A stretch of DNA of 64,000 nucleotides from Riemerella anatipestifer_F (GTDB lineage: Bacteria > Bacteroidota > Bacteroidia > Flavobacteriales > Weeksellaceae), in assembly GCF_037861325.1 (NCBI RefSeq), contig NZ_JAFELW010000005.1. One strand, 5' to 3'. The notes beneath the pieces were generated by a model. It did no database searches, had not been told where the DNA came from, and saw nothing but the letters and a program-made list of their open reading frames with translations. Each line of letters begins with the position of its first letter. The first letter of the stretch is position 1. Of this stretch, positions 18,862 to 27,655 are shown piece by piece. The position numbers and the translations under genes are program-made.

Positions 18862-19920
18862 ATGGTACTTTTTGTTGCAAATTATCCTACACTGGATACT
18901 ATAAAAGAGGGAATGTCTCAGAGAATTTTTGCGATTGATAATCAATTTGAATCAGAAGACAGATGTTATTTGTTTGTTTCGCATAGAATGTTCTGTAGAA
19001 AAGAAGTATTTGAAATAAAAAAAGGGATAAAGCAGTATAGGTGTAATCTTTTTCTTCACTTTTTCTTTATATTAAATTTGTTCAGAAAATCAAGATTAGT
19101 ATACTTTCACTCTATGCTTAATGCTTTTTTAGTATTTCCAATATTTTTTTTGAGAAAGAAAAAAACAAAATATGTTCTTGATGTTCACGGTATTGTACCA
19201 GAAGAGCAGGAGATGAATGGTAGGAGGATTAGATCGTGGTTATATAACCTTATAGAGAAAAAATTATTTAGTTTATTGGATTATGCGATTGTGGTTACTG
19301 AGCAGATGAAAAACTTCTATCATAACAAATATCCTAATACTAAAAATGTAATTTATATTGTTTATCCAATTATATCGGATAATATTTTGAAGATGAAGTT
19401 TGGTAGCTATGAAGTTAAGGATATACAAAAAATTGAAGTAATTTATAGTGGTAATACTCAAAGTTGGCAGAATATTCCTTTGATGGTAGAGCTTATTAAG
19501 AATAATATAGCATTCAATGTAAATTATACTATATTGACAGGTGATATTGAAAATATGAGTAGGATGTTTTTAGAGAAAGGAGTAAATATCGAAAATAGTA
19601 ATATTGTTATTAAATCAGTTAAACCAGAAGAATTAGAAGAATATTATAAGAAAGCAAACTATGGCTTTATTTTAAGGGATGATATTGATGTAAATAGAGT
19701 CGCTTGCCCTACTAAGATGATGGAGTATTTATGTTATGGAGTGATTCCTATTGTAAACCTGATAAATATAGGAGATTTTGGTGAATATGGTTATGAGTAT
19801 ATCACAAATACTGATTTTGATGTAAATAATCTTTCTTCAGAAAAAAGTAAAAAAAATATGAAGATAGCATCAACTATTATTGATAGCTTTACACGTGTGA
19901 ATATTAGGGAAATGTTGTAA
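18862..19920 (+). CDS. Glycosyltransferase, GT4-like (GT-B fold)
   Basis: A 352-residue protein whose second half looks like a GT-B transferase: VIYSGNTQSWQNIPLMVELI opens the C-terminal Rossmann domain and a region with YGFILRDDIDVNRVACPTKMMEYLCYG resembles the donor-binding end of GT4 enzymes. The N-terminal half carries the DVHGIVPEEQE segment typical of acceptor-side domains. It would add one sugar to the lipid-linked repeat unit on the cytoplasmic face. Donor and linkage are unknown. The gene starts two bases after wecB and is followed 13 bases later by an EpsG-type membrane protein. Confidence 0.75.
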   Translation: MVLFVANYPTLDTIKEGMSQRIFAIDNQFESEDRCYLFVSHRMFCRKEVFEIKKGIKQYRCNLFLHFFFILNLFRKSRLVYFHSMLNAFLVFPIFFLRKKKTKYVLDVHGIVPEEQEMNGRRIRSWLYNLIEKKLFSLLDYAIVVTEQMKNFYHNKYPNTKNVIYIVYPIISDNILKMKFGSYEVKDIQKIEVIYSGNTQSWQNIPLMVELIKNNIAFNVNYTILTGDIENMSRMFLEKGVNIENSNIVIKSVKPEELEEYYKKANYGFILRDDIDVNRVACPTKMMEYLCYGVIPIVNLINIGDFGEYGYEYITNTDFDVNNLSSEKSKKNMKIASTIIDSFTRVNIREML

Positions 19921-19933
19921 ATTTAAAGGATTT

Positions 19934-21004
19934 ATGGAAGTCTATTATACAATATTTATTACGGCATTTTTATTATGTGTATTTGATTTTGTCCGTTTTA
20001 AAATCATTAGGACGATTCCATATGTATTGTTCTGTTTATTTACAATTGCCGTAGCAGGATTCAGAGATATAGGTATAGATAATGATGGTAGGCTTTATGA
20101 ATATATGTTTCATTTTTATGCTAGTTCTAGTCTGTCAGATATTTTACAAGGAGGATATGGTTATGTGGAAAAGGGGTATGTATTATTCAATAAATTGATA
20201 TCATATCTTGGGTATGATTTACATACATTATTTATGGTGATGGCTTTGATGACAGGTTTTTCGAGTTATTATTTTTTCTATAAAAGAAGTCAGTATATCT
20301 TTTTATCTTTATCTTTTTATCTCGCTTTCTATTTTTTATATAGAGATTTTACGCAAATAAGATACGCTTTTGCATCTGCATTGTGCTTTTGGATAGTAAC
20401 TTTCTATTTGGAAAAGAAGTATAAAAAAAGTGTGTTGTTATTTCTATTGGCAATATTATTCCATAACTCGTCAGTGATACTATTACCAGTGGCATTGGTG
20501 TTAAGGTTTGTAAAGAATAATAAATTATATTTTTTACCGGTAGTCCCAGCCATTGTGATAGGAAGTATAATGAATCTATTTCCTATATTACTGTTAATGG
20601 GATTAGGAAATGATCATATGATGCTTTATATGGATGAGGAGGGAGGTGGCGGAATGATGGTTTCTGCTATAGGGTTGTTTATTATGCTTTTATATTATTT
20701 CACAACATATAAAAAGAGTGAAAGAAATAAGGATATGGACGCTTATTTTAGAATATTATCCATAGGGGTATCCTTAAATTTTTTATTTATACAGTCTGCT
20801 ATTTTCCAGAGATTTACGTTTATATTGTTTCAGTTTGCTATCCTGTTATTGCCCTATATATTGATGGAGCTGAATAAAAAAGTGAGAATGAGAGCAATAT
20901 TTTTATTGGTTTATTTTTTTACTGCTTGTTTTCTATTATACTATGGAGTGAATATGATAGACGAAAATTTGGTAAGACCCTATAAAACATTTTTTGATAA
21001 ATGA
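19934..21004 (+). CDS. EpsG-family membrane protein, candidate Wzy polymerase (first copy)
   Basis: A 356-residue, very hydrophobic protein with about ten membrane segments. Early on it carries AGFRDIGIDNDGRLYEYMF, and in the middle YRDFTQIRYAFASALCFW; both patterns (GxRD/D.xG near the start and RDFTQIR) mark the EpsG family, which polymerises repeat units in Wzx/Wzy-type loci. It overlaps the next gene by four bases (ATGA), showing tight coupling. A second protein with the same two motifs is encoded at 25104-26141, so the locus has two candidate polymerases. Confidence 0.8.
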   Translation: MEVYYTIFITAFLLCVFDFVRFKIIRTIPYVLFCLFTIAVAGFRDIGIDNDGRLYEYMFHFYASSSLSDILQGGYGYVEKGYVLFNKLISYLGYDLHTLFMVMALMTGFSSYYFFYKRSQYIFLSLSFYLAFYFLYRDFTQIRYAFASALCFWIVTFYLEKKYKKSVLLFLLAILFHNSSVILLPVALVLRFVKNNKLYFLPVVPAIVIGSIMNLFPILLLMGLGNDHMMLYMDEEGGGGMMVSAIGLFIMLLYYFTTYKKSERNKDMDAYFRILSIGVSLNFLFIQSAIFQRFTFILFQFAILLLPYILMELNKKVRMRAIFLLVYFFTACFLLYYGVNMIDENLVRPYKTFFDK

Positions 21005-21897
21005 TAGATATTCTTTTAGCAACCTATAATGGGGAAAGATATATAAGGCAACAGCTCTATTCTTTATTAGCTCAAACTTATACAGATTGGCGTTTGTTTG
21101 TTCATGATGATGGCTCTCAGGATAAAACTGTTGAGCTTATTAAAGAGTTTCAGAAGATAGACAATAGGATTGTCTTGGTAGAAGATGGTGTAAAATGTGG
21201 CGGAGCAGGGGCTAATTTTTTACATTTACTAAAATATACTACGGCAGATTATGTGATTTTTTGTGATCAAGACGATATTTGGTTGGAAAATAAGTTAGAG
21301 GTAATGTATGAAAGATTGAAAGAGGAAAAAGAACCTTGTGGAATATTTGCAGGAGGGTATTTATACACTTTAGATAAGGGAATTACAGGAAGCATTCCTT
21401 CTCCGATATTGAGAGATTTTAAAGATTTATTTTTTATTGCTGGAGGGCTACAAGGTTGTTCTATGATGTTTAATAGGCCGTTATGTAATTTAATTCAAGG
21501 TTACGATGGTTATATGGTAATGCATGATTATTTGGTTACATTAGGTGTGCTATCTTTTGGGAAGCTAATATACCTACAAGATAAATTGATGCTTTATAGA
21601 CAACAACATGAGGGAAAGGTTACGGCTAATGTAGATACGGGGATTGCCAATAAAGCGAAAAGTAAATTTCCTGTAATAGATACTAAACATCATAAATCCT
21701 TTGTATCTTTTGTAGAAAAATATAATGATAAATTAACCTCTCAGCAAAAGTATATTTTTGGAGAGTATATGAAAATTTATCATTCAGAGAGTTTATTAAA
21801 GCGGATTTTATTGGTGTTGAAGAATAGATTTAGATTAGGGAATTCTACGATGTATTTAGTGGCAAAAATGATTTTAAGACCTATAAAAGAGAGATGA
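21001..21897 (+). CDS. Glycosyltransferase family 2
   Basis: A 298-residue GT-A enzyme: ILLATYNGERYIRQQLYSLLAQTY at the N terminus, FVHDDGSQDKT for nucleotide binding and the DXD-type ADYVIFCDQDDIW near residue 90. This pattern is common in rhamnosyltransferase-like GT2 proteins of capsule loci. The metal-binding DQDD and a later HDYL motif are present, so it should be active. It overlaps the preceding EpsG gene and the following GT2 gene by four bases each. The sugar donor cannot be told from sequence. Confidence 0.88.
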   Translation: MIDILLATYNGERYIRQQLYSLLAQTYTDWRLFVHDDGSQDKTVELIKEFQKIDNRIVLVEDGVKCGGAGANFLHLLKYTTADYVIFCDQDDIWLENKLEVMYERLKEEKEPCGIFAGGYLYTLDKGITGSIPSPILRDFKDLFFIAGGLQGCSMMFNRPLCNLIQGYDGYMVMHDYLVTLGVLSFGKLIYLQDKLMLYRQQHEGKVTANVDTGIANKAKSKFPVIDTKHHKSFVSFVEKYNDKLTSQQKYIFGEYMKIYHSESLLKRILLVLKNRFRLGNSTMYLVAKMILRPIKER

Positions 21898-22775
21898 AAA
21901 AACCTGTTATTACTATTTTCACGCCTGCATACAATAGAGCCAATTTATTACCCTCTTTATACAATAGTTTAAAGAAACAAAGTAGTAAAGATTTTGAGTG
22001 GGTTATAGTGGATGATGGCTCTATAGACAATACTTCGGAAGTTATTGATGAGTTTATTTCAGAAGGAATATTATCTATCAGATACTTGAAAAAAGTAAAT
22101 GAAGGAAAACATATCGCTATTAATAAAGGGGTTGAAATGGCTCATGGAGAATTATTTTTTATAGTGGATAGTGATGATGTTCTACCAGAGAGAAGTATTG
22201 ATATTATATTACACAAGTATAGTCTAATAAAAAACGATAAGTCTGTTGCTGGTGTGGTCGGAAGAAGAGGGTATATTAGTGGTGGTGTTATAGGTACAAA
22301 TATCAAGTACAAAGATGTTATTTCAACAAGTTTGCACTTTAGATTTAAAGAAAAGATATCTGGAGATATGGCAGAGGTGTATCGATTGGAAATTCTTAAA
22401 GAATATCCATTTCCGAAGTTTGAGGGAGAACGATTTTGTCCAGAGGCATTAGTGTGGCAGAGGATAGATCAAAAGTATAAAATGCTTTGGTTTTCAGATG
22501 TTGTTTATGAGGGGGAATATCTTGAAGGGGGATTAACTTCGAATATTTTTAGAATTAGAAAAGAATCACCTAAAGCCAGTTGTTTATACTATTCTAGTCT
22601 AGCAAAATATGAGGTGCCAATTTTTCAAAAATTAAAAGCAACTGCTAATTATTGGCGTTTTGCAATATATGATAATATTTCTTTTTTAAGGAAAATGAAA
22701 AAAGTTTCATTTGGGTTGAGTGTTTTATCTTTACCATTCATTCTTCTATTAATATTAAAAGATAATATGCGATGA
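21894..22775 (+). CDS. Glycosyltransferase family 2
   Basis: A second GT2 enzyme of 293 residues, with ITIFTPAYNRANLLPSLYNSL, WVIVDDGSIDNT and FIVDSDDVLPERS (DXD site near residue 90) in the expected order. The C terminus ends in a hydrophobic stretch (about 270-290) that may anchor it to the membrane. It is coupled by a four-base overlap on both sides: to the previous GT2 and to the beta-helix gene. It should act on the lipid-linked intermediate in the cytoplasm; acceptor and donor are unknown. Confidence 0.87.
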   Translation: MKKPVITIFTPAYNRANLLPSLYNSLKKQSSKDFEWVIVDDGSIDNTSEVIDEFISEGILSIRYLKKVNEGKHIAINKGVEMAHGELFFIVDSDDVLPERSIDIILHKYSLIKNDKSVAGVVGRRGYISGGVIGTNIKYKDVISTSLHFRFKEKISGDMAEVYRLEILKEYPFPKFEGERFCPEALVWQRIDQKYKMLWFSDVVYEGEYLEGGLTSNIFRIRKESPKASCLYYSSLAKYEVPIFQKLKATANYWRFAIYDNISFLRKMKKVSFGLSVLSLPFILLLILKDNMR

Positions 22776-24016
22776 ATTTAAAAATAGTTTTTTTTCTTTT
22801 CTTTTTTACTATTTGTAATGCGCAAATATATTATAACGTAAAGGACTTTGGTGCTGTTTCGGATGATGGCAAGGATGATTGGCTGGCTTTTCAAAACTGT
22901 ATTCGTGTAGCGATAAAAAGTGGGAATAATCCAGTAATTTATGTTCCCAATGGGGTATATAATATATCAACTAAACTTACATTTGATTATCTTGTTGGTT
23001 CTGTGAATTTTGTTGGTGAAGATGTAGAAGGTAAAAAGCCTATACTGAAGTTTTTAAACTCTAATAACGAAAGTTTAGTGGAAGCAAGAGGATATTTATT
23101 TTCTCCTTCTAAAGGAGTGTTTAATATGAAAAATATTCACATAATAGGAAATAATAAACCCTTTTCTTTGGATCATCCTTTTGCAAACAAAAATGAATGG
23201 AGTGCAGCGGTTCTTGTTTTAGACAAAAAAGAAGTACATTTAGATAGCCTTATAATACAAAATCACTACGGTCAAGGTATTCACATCTCTACAACACAAC
23301 AGAAAGGAATAAATGAGAATAGTAGATTTGAAAGTGTAACGATAACCAATACGAACATTAAGGATGTGTGGGGACATAATCCTCAGTTGGACAATTACGG
23401 AGATGCTATATATCTGTCAGATGTAGCCTCAGCTATTATTCAGCAAAATATCATATTTAATAATACATCTACGACTAAACAACTAGGTCGTGCAGGTATT
23501 GTAATAGAGTATATGTCCGAAAATATAAAAATACTAGACAATAAATTGTTGGGTGGTTATGATAGACCTTTGCATATAGAGGCTACTTATGGGGGGCATT
23601 TAATTGAAAATAACCAGTTTAAAGGTTCAGATTTAGGTATTGTATTAGCAGAGAACTTGTCCGAAAAATTTAAACCTATACTTTTTAAAAATAATTTGGT
23701 TACAAACGAAGGTCTCCTAAAGCAAATGAATTTGAAAAAATCCTATGGGAGTGGTAATTTCGGAGATAGGGCATTAGTGTTTATTGTAACGGAGGGAGAT
23801 AGTAAGAAGAAAGATATAAAATTTATAAAAAATACCTTTTATTTAGAAGATAAGTATGAATATGAATCTAATTCGTTAATTAATAATCGAAGTTTAAATG
23901 TGTCTTTTGAATACAACTCTTTTAGTTCTGGGAAGAGAAAAGATCTATCAATTTATAATTACGGGAAAGGAATTTTTAGACATAATTCATTTTCTGAAAA
24001 TGTTAGAGTTAAATAA
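22772..24016 (+). CDS. Secreted right-handed beta-helix protein (pectate-lyase-3-like fold)
   Basis: A 414-residue protein with a cleavable signal peptide (hydrophobic residues 4-17, cleavage near NAQ). It opens with NVKDFGAVSDDGKDDWLAFQNCI, the entry motif of pectate-lyase-3/GH28-like parallel beta helices, and continues with repeated short strands rich in N and I (for example NTNIKDVWGHN, NIIFNNTS, ILDNKLLGG). In a polysaccharide locus such a protein may be a periplasmic lyase, hydrolase or C5-epimerase acting on the polymer; the uronic-acid genes upstream fit that idea. No catalytic residues can be assigned with confidence. It overlaps the GT2 gene by four bases and is followed after two bases by a GT4 gene. 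Confidence 0.75.
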   Translation: MNLKIVFFLFFFTICNAQIYYNVKDFGAVSDDGKDDWLAFQNCIRVAIKSGNNPVIYVPNGVYNISTKLTFDYLVGSVNFVGEDVEGKKPILKFLNSNNESLVEARGYLFSPSKGVFNMKNIHIIGNNKPFSLDHPFANKNEWSAAVLVLDKKEVHLDSLIIQNHYGQGIHISTTQQKGINENSRFESVTITNTNIKDVWGHNPQLDNYGDAIYLSDVASAIIQQNIIFNNTSTTKQLGRAGIVIEYMSENIKILDNKLLGGYDRPLHIEATYGGHLIENNQFKGSDLGIVLAENLSEKFKPILFKNNLVTNEGLLKQMNLKKSYGSGNFGDRALVFIVTEGDSKKKDIKFIKNTFYLEDKYEYESNSLINNRSLNVSFEYNSFSSGKRKDLSIYNYGKGIFRHNSFSENVRVK

Positions 24017-24018
24017 TA

Positions 24019-25098
24019 ATGAAAATCCTGCATGTTATTAATAGTTTAAGCACAGGTGGAGCCGAAAAACTGATAGTAGAAACACTACCTCTGCTAGGTG
24101 AAAATAAAGACTTGGAAGTCGAATTATTATTGTTAAATGGTAGTGAGACTCCTTTTTATAAGGAACTAGCTTCTAATCCTGCGATTAAAATACATTTCTT
24201 ATCAAAGGGAAGTGTGTATAATCCATTGCTTATTTTCAAACTAATTCCATTTGTGAATAGATATGACATTATTCATGTACATTTATTTCCAGCTCAATAC
24301 TTTGTAGTATTAGCAAAGTTTATTTCATTTTCGAAAGCAAAACTTATATTTACAGAACATAGTACAAGTAATAGAAGGCTCCAAAATCCTAAATATAAAT
24401 GGATAGAGCAGTTCATTTATCATAAGTATTCTAAGATTATTTGTATTACTGAGGGAGTGAGAAGTGAATTGAAAAGATGTTTGAATATACCAAATCGTAA
24501 ATTGAAAGTAATTCAGAATGGAATTAATATTGATAAAATAGGAAAGGAAAAAAGTTATAAAAAAACAGATTTGGGTTTTTCTCAGTATGATAAAATTTTA
24601 ATAAAAGTAGCGGGATTCCGTAGAGAAAAAGACCAGGATACGGTGATAAAATGTTTGAAAAAACTTCCTGAAAATTATAAACTAATACTAGTAGGTGATG
24701 GAGAGAGAAGGCAAGAGATAGAACAATTGATAAGGGATAAGCAGTTAGAAAAAAGAGTATTTTTGCTTGGGATAAGAAATGATGTGATTTCTTTGATAAA
24801 AATGTGTGATATAGCGGTTTTATCTTCTCATTGGGAAGGGTTTGGATTAGCAGCTGCAGAGGCGATGGCTTGTGGTATTTCTACAGTAGCCTCTAATGTA
24901 AAGGGGCTGAACAAGGTTGTGGAAGATGGAGGACTTCTTTTTGAAAAAGGAGATGTAGAAGATTTAAAAGAAAAAATTCTTTCTTTGGAAAATCCTGACT
25001 ACTATGTTGAAATTTCTAATAAAGGAAAAATAAAAGCGAGAAAATATGATATTTGTAACATGATAGATAGTTTATACCATATGTATTTACAAGTGTAA
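24019..25098 (+). CDS. Glycosyltransferase family 4
   Basis: A 359-residue GT-B enzyme. The acceptor domain starts with ILHVINSLSTGGAEKLIVETL, a typical GT4 opening with the glycine-rich loop. The donor domain shows KVAGFRREKDQDTVIKCL, LVGDGERRQEIEQLI, VFLLGIRNDV and the EX7E-type LSSHWEGFGLAAAEAMACG. It would add a sugar to the repeat unit with retention of configuration. It lies two bases after the beta-helix gene and six before the second EpsG gene. The donor is not known. Confidence 0.9.
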   Translation: MKILHVINSLSTGGAEKLIVETLPLLGENKDLEVELLLLNGSETPFYKELASNPAIKIHFLSKGSVYNPLLIFKLIPFVNRYDIIHVHLFPAQYFVVLAKFISFSKAKLIFTEHSTSNRRLQNPKYKWIEQFIYHKYSKIICITEGVRSELKRCLNIPNRKLKVIQNGINIDKIGKEKSYKKTDLGFSQYDKILIKVAGFRREKDQDTVIKCLKKLPENYKLILVGDGERRQEIEQLIRDKQLEKRVFLLGIRNDVISLIKMCDIAVLSSHWEGFGLAAAEAMACGISTVASNVKGLNKVVEDGGLLFEKGDVEDLKEKILSLENPDYYVEISNKGKIKARKYDICNMIDSLYHMYLQV

Positions 25099-25103
25099 TA
25101 TAA

Positions 25104-26141
25104 ATGATAAAGGAAATATTTATACATATTATTTTATTTTTAGTAGGGTTGTCTATCATAGAGATTTTTTTAGATGGGTTAAAAAAAGAAAATCATGGAA
25201 CGTTTTTGTGTTATTCTGCAGTTGTTATATTGATTGTGCTTCTAACAGGTTTTCGTCCGATAGGAATAGATAGGGACGGACTGATGTATAATGAATATTA
25301 TGAAGGTATATGTGAATATACTTATATCCAAATCATAGTAGGTAGTCCACATAGAATAGTAGAAGTAGGTTATTTATTGATAAATAAGCTTTTTTGTGGT
25401 ATAGGTTTTAGAGAACTTCTCTTGGTGATAGCGGTTTTAAGTATTCTTCCCAAGGCATATTTATTATATCGTTATGCAGCATATCCATTTTTTGCACTAT
25501 TAATGTATATGAGTTTTTTTTATCTGCTGAGGGATTTTACTCAGATTAGAGATGCTGTTGCTATTTCTTTTGTTTTATTTTCTTTATTTTCAGTTTTTTA
25601 TAAAAAATATTTGTGGAGTTGTTTTTTTTTAGTGCTAGGGAGCTTATTTCATTTGGTAAGCTTGATGTTTATACCCATTTTTCTATGCTTGGTCTACGTA
25701 AATGAACAGAATGTATATTATAAATTATTATTGTTGTCTGTTCCATTTTTATTTTGGGATATTACTAGTGAAATAATGACTATACTAAATGATTATCTAC
25801 CGGAACAATTAGCTAAGTATAATAAAATAGAAGGAGGAGGGAGTGGAACTATCTTACTTTTAATGCTTATGACGGTGATATCTTATTTTTTTGTTGAGAA
25901 TGATCCAAGGTTAGAATATATGAATAAGATAGTTTTGATAGGATTGTTTACTGGCATTTTGTTTTATCATCATCCAGTATTGTATAGAATCACTAATGGG
26001 TTAGCTTTTTTCTCAATATTAATGTATGTGAATATTATTAAAAAAATGAACGAACACTACAAATTATTGAGTTACATATTTGCAATGACAATTATAGTGT
26101 ATTTTTGTAGTCAAAATATAAGAATTCTTATTAATGATTAA
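25104..26141 (+). CDS. EpsG-family membrane protein, candidate Wzy polymerase (second copy)
   Basis: A 345-residue polytopic protein with the same two landmarks as the one at 19934: LTGFRPIGIDRDGLMYNEY near the N terminus and LRDFTQIRDAVAISFVLF in the middle. About ten membrane segments are visible. The proteins are clearly related in pattern but differ in most residues, so they are not a recent duplication. Two Wzy-type candidates may serve two linkages, two polymers, or one may be a leftover from an earlier serotype. The gene ends the low-GC core of the locus; a gene-free, possibly decayed stretch follows. Confidence 0.8.
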   Translation: MIKEIFIHIILFLVGLSIIEIFLDGLKKENHGTFLCYSAVVILIVLLTGFRPIGIDRDGLMYNEYYEGICEYTYIQIIVGSPHRIVEVGYLLINKLFCGIGFRELLLVIAVLSILPKAYLLYRYAAYPFFALLMYMSFFYLLRDFTQIRDAVAISFVLFSLFSVFYKKYLWSCFFLVLGSLFHLVSLMFIPIFLCLVYVNEQNVYYKLLLLSVPFLFWDITSEIMTILNDYLPEQLAKYNKIEGGGSGTILLLMLMTVISYFFVENDPRLEYMNKIVLIGLFTGILFYHHPVLYRITNGLAFFSILMYVNIIKKMNEHYKLLSYIFAMTIIVYFCSQNIRILIND

Positions 26142-26505
26142 AGGAGAACACTATCGTAGCATTATTGAAAGGACAGTGGCACTTAGTCAGAATTTTGATG
26201 TTACCTCTACTTTTGGAGAGGGAGGTGAGGCCTTTAAGAGGAGAAATTAAGATGTATGCCATGTCCGTAATACAAAAAAATCCCATTTTAAATATGTTAT
26301 TTCTATGGTTAAGTTTAGAAAAGAAAAAATACAAATAGTACATTTTATCTTTCAAAAGGAAGAGTTTACTTTCTGTAGTTTTATTGGTAAATTTGCCTAT
26401 CTATTTTGAAGGTGTTTTAGACTTAATTTGAGAGTGAAGAATGGTGGGAGATACTTTTGGTAAGGGAAAAATTGTTGTCAATAGATAAAGTTAAGTATAA
26501 AGAAG
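26142..26505 (+). other. Gene-free junction, possibly decayed coding sequence
   Basis: No convincing gene lies in these roughly 360 bases. A 38-codon frame (26134-26250) begins inside the end of the EpsG gene, in the manner of a coupled gene, then stops; a second plus-strand frame stays open until about 26337 without a usable start. This looks like a broken gene. The stretch coincides with a visible change of base composition: the genes before it are AT-rich, those after it (26.5-30.9 kb) use many more G and C codons. I read it as a recombination boundary in the locus. Confidence 0.45.
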
Positions 26506-27651
26506 ATGAATAAAAAAGTTTTGCATATAGTAACAATTTCGTTTGTTATTAATCATTTTTTTGGTGACCAATTCAAATATTTACGCTCTGTGACTGGCAA
26601 TAAATATTATTTGGGATGTTCTCCGGATCGGCATTTTTATGAATTGGCTTCGGAACTTCAATATACGCCTTTTGCAGTGGAAGTAACAAGGAGCATAACG
26701 CCGTTAAAAGATTTATTGGCGGTTTTTAAAATTTATCGTTTTATAAAACGTCATGGTATAGAGGTAGTGGTAGGCCACACTCCTAAGGGAGGTTTGGTTT
26801 CGATGATTGCGGCGTCTTTGGCGGGAGTTAAAGATCGGGTTTATTTTCGTCATGGCATTATTTATGAAACCAGTAAGGGGTTAAAGCGGGTTTTGTTGAA
26901 AAACTTGGACAGACTTTCTGGTCGGTTGGCGACCAAAGTTATTTGTGTGAGTCCGAGCGTGAAAAAAATAAGCGAAAGAGACGGGTTGAATGCGGAGACC
27001 AAAAACCGTATTTTGGGGCTGGGAACTTGTAATGGAATCGATACGGAGAATAAATTTAATCCGAATCATTTTGAACCGTCTTTTTTGGACAATTTGCGGT
27101 CTAAACATGGGTTTTGTGAGGGGGATTTTGTTATTGGTTATGTAGGGAGATTGGTTAGGGATAAGGGAATTAATGAATTGGTAAAGGCGTTTGTTTCTTT
27201 GTATAAGCAATATCCTTCGGTCAAGTTACTCTTGGTAGGGCCTTTTGAAGAGAAGGATTCGGTTTCCGAAGATACCAAAGCGGCGGTATTGAACCATCCT
27301 CAAATCGTTAATACGGGATTTGTGTTGGATGCCTCTCCATACTTTAAATTAATGGATATTTTTGTTTTGGCCTCTTATAGGGAGGGGTTTCCGACGGTCA
27401 CATTGGAAGCGTCTTCTATGGGATTACCGATTATAACGACTAAAGCAACGGGATGTTTGGAATCTATAAAAGAAGGCGTAACGGGGATGTATGTGGAGAA
27501 CGATTCGGAGGATATTCGGTCTAAAATCGAGATTTATTTTCAAAATGAGGCTTTAAGGAAAGAGCATGGGGAGGCAGGGCGTCGTTTTGTAAGAGAGCAT
27601 TTTGAACAGAAAAAATTTTGGGACATCATTCATAAGGAGTTAAATTATTAG
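26506..27651 (+). CDS. Glycosyltransferase family 4
   Basis: A 381-residue GT-B enzyme. The N-terminal domain includes NHFFGDQFKYL and VVVGHTPKGGLVSMIAAS, and the donor domain has VIGYVGRLVRDKGINELV, LLLVGPFEEKDS and the ASYREGFPTVTLEASSMG EX7E region. These features resemble GT4 enzymes that add the second sugar to a phosphoglycosyl-transferase product (PglA/CapM-like). The adjacent sugar reductase and initiating transferase support that position in the pathway. Base composition is clearly richer in G and C than the preceding genes. Confidence 0.88.
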   Translation: MNKKVLHIVTISFVINHFFGDQFKYLRSVTGNKYYLGCSPDRHFYELASELQYTPFAVEVTRSITPLKDLLAVFKIYRFIKRHGIEVVVGHTPKGGLVSMIAASLAGVKDRVYFRHGIIYETSKGLKRVLLKNLDRLSGRLATKVICVSPSVKKISERDGLNAETKNRILGLGTCNGIDTENKFNPNHFEPSFLDNLRSKHGFCEGDFVIGYVGRLVRDKGINELVKAFVSLYKQYPSVKLLLVGPFEEKDSVSEDTKAAVLNHPQIVNTGFVLDASPYFKLMDIFVLASYREGFPTVTLEASSMGLPIITTKATGCLESIKEGVTGMYVENDSEDIRSKIEIYFQNEALRKEHGEAGRRFVREHFEQKKFWDIIHKELNY

Positions 27652-27655
27652 TTGC

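Noticed and set aside
26131..26355. 74-codon minus-strand frame in the gap after the second EpsG gene
   Set aside because: Opposite to the operon, no promoter box in front, composition like random AT-rich DNA.
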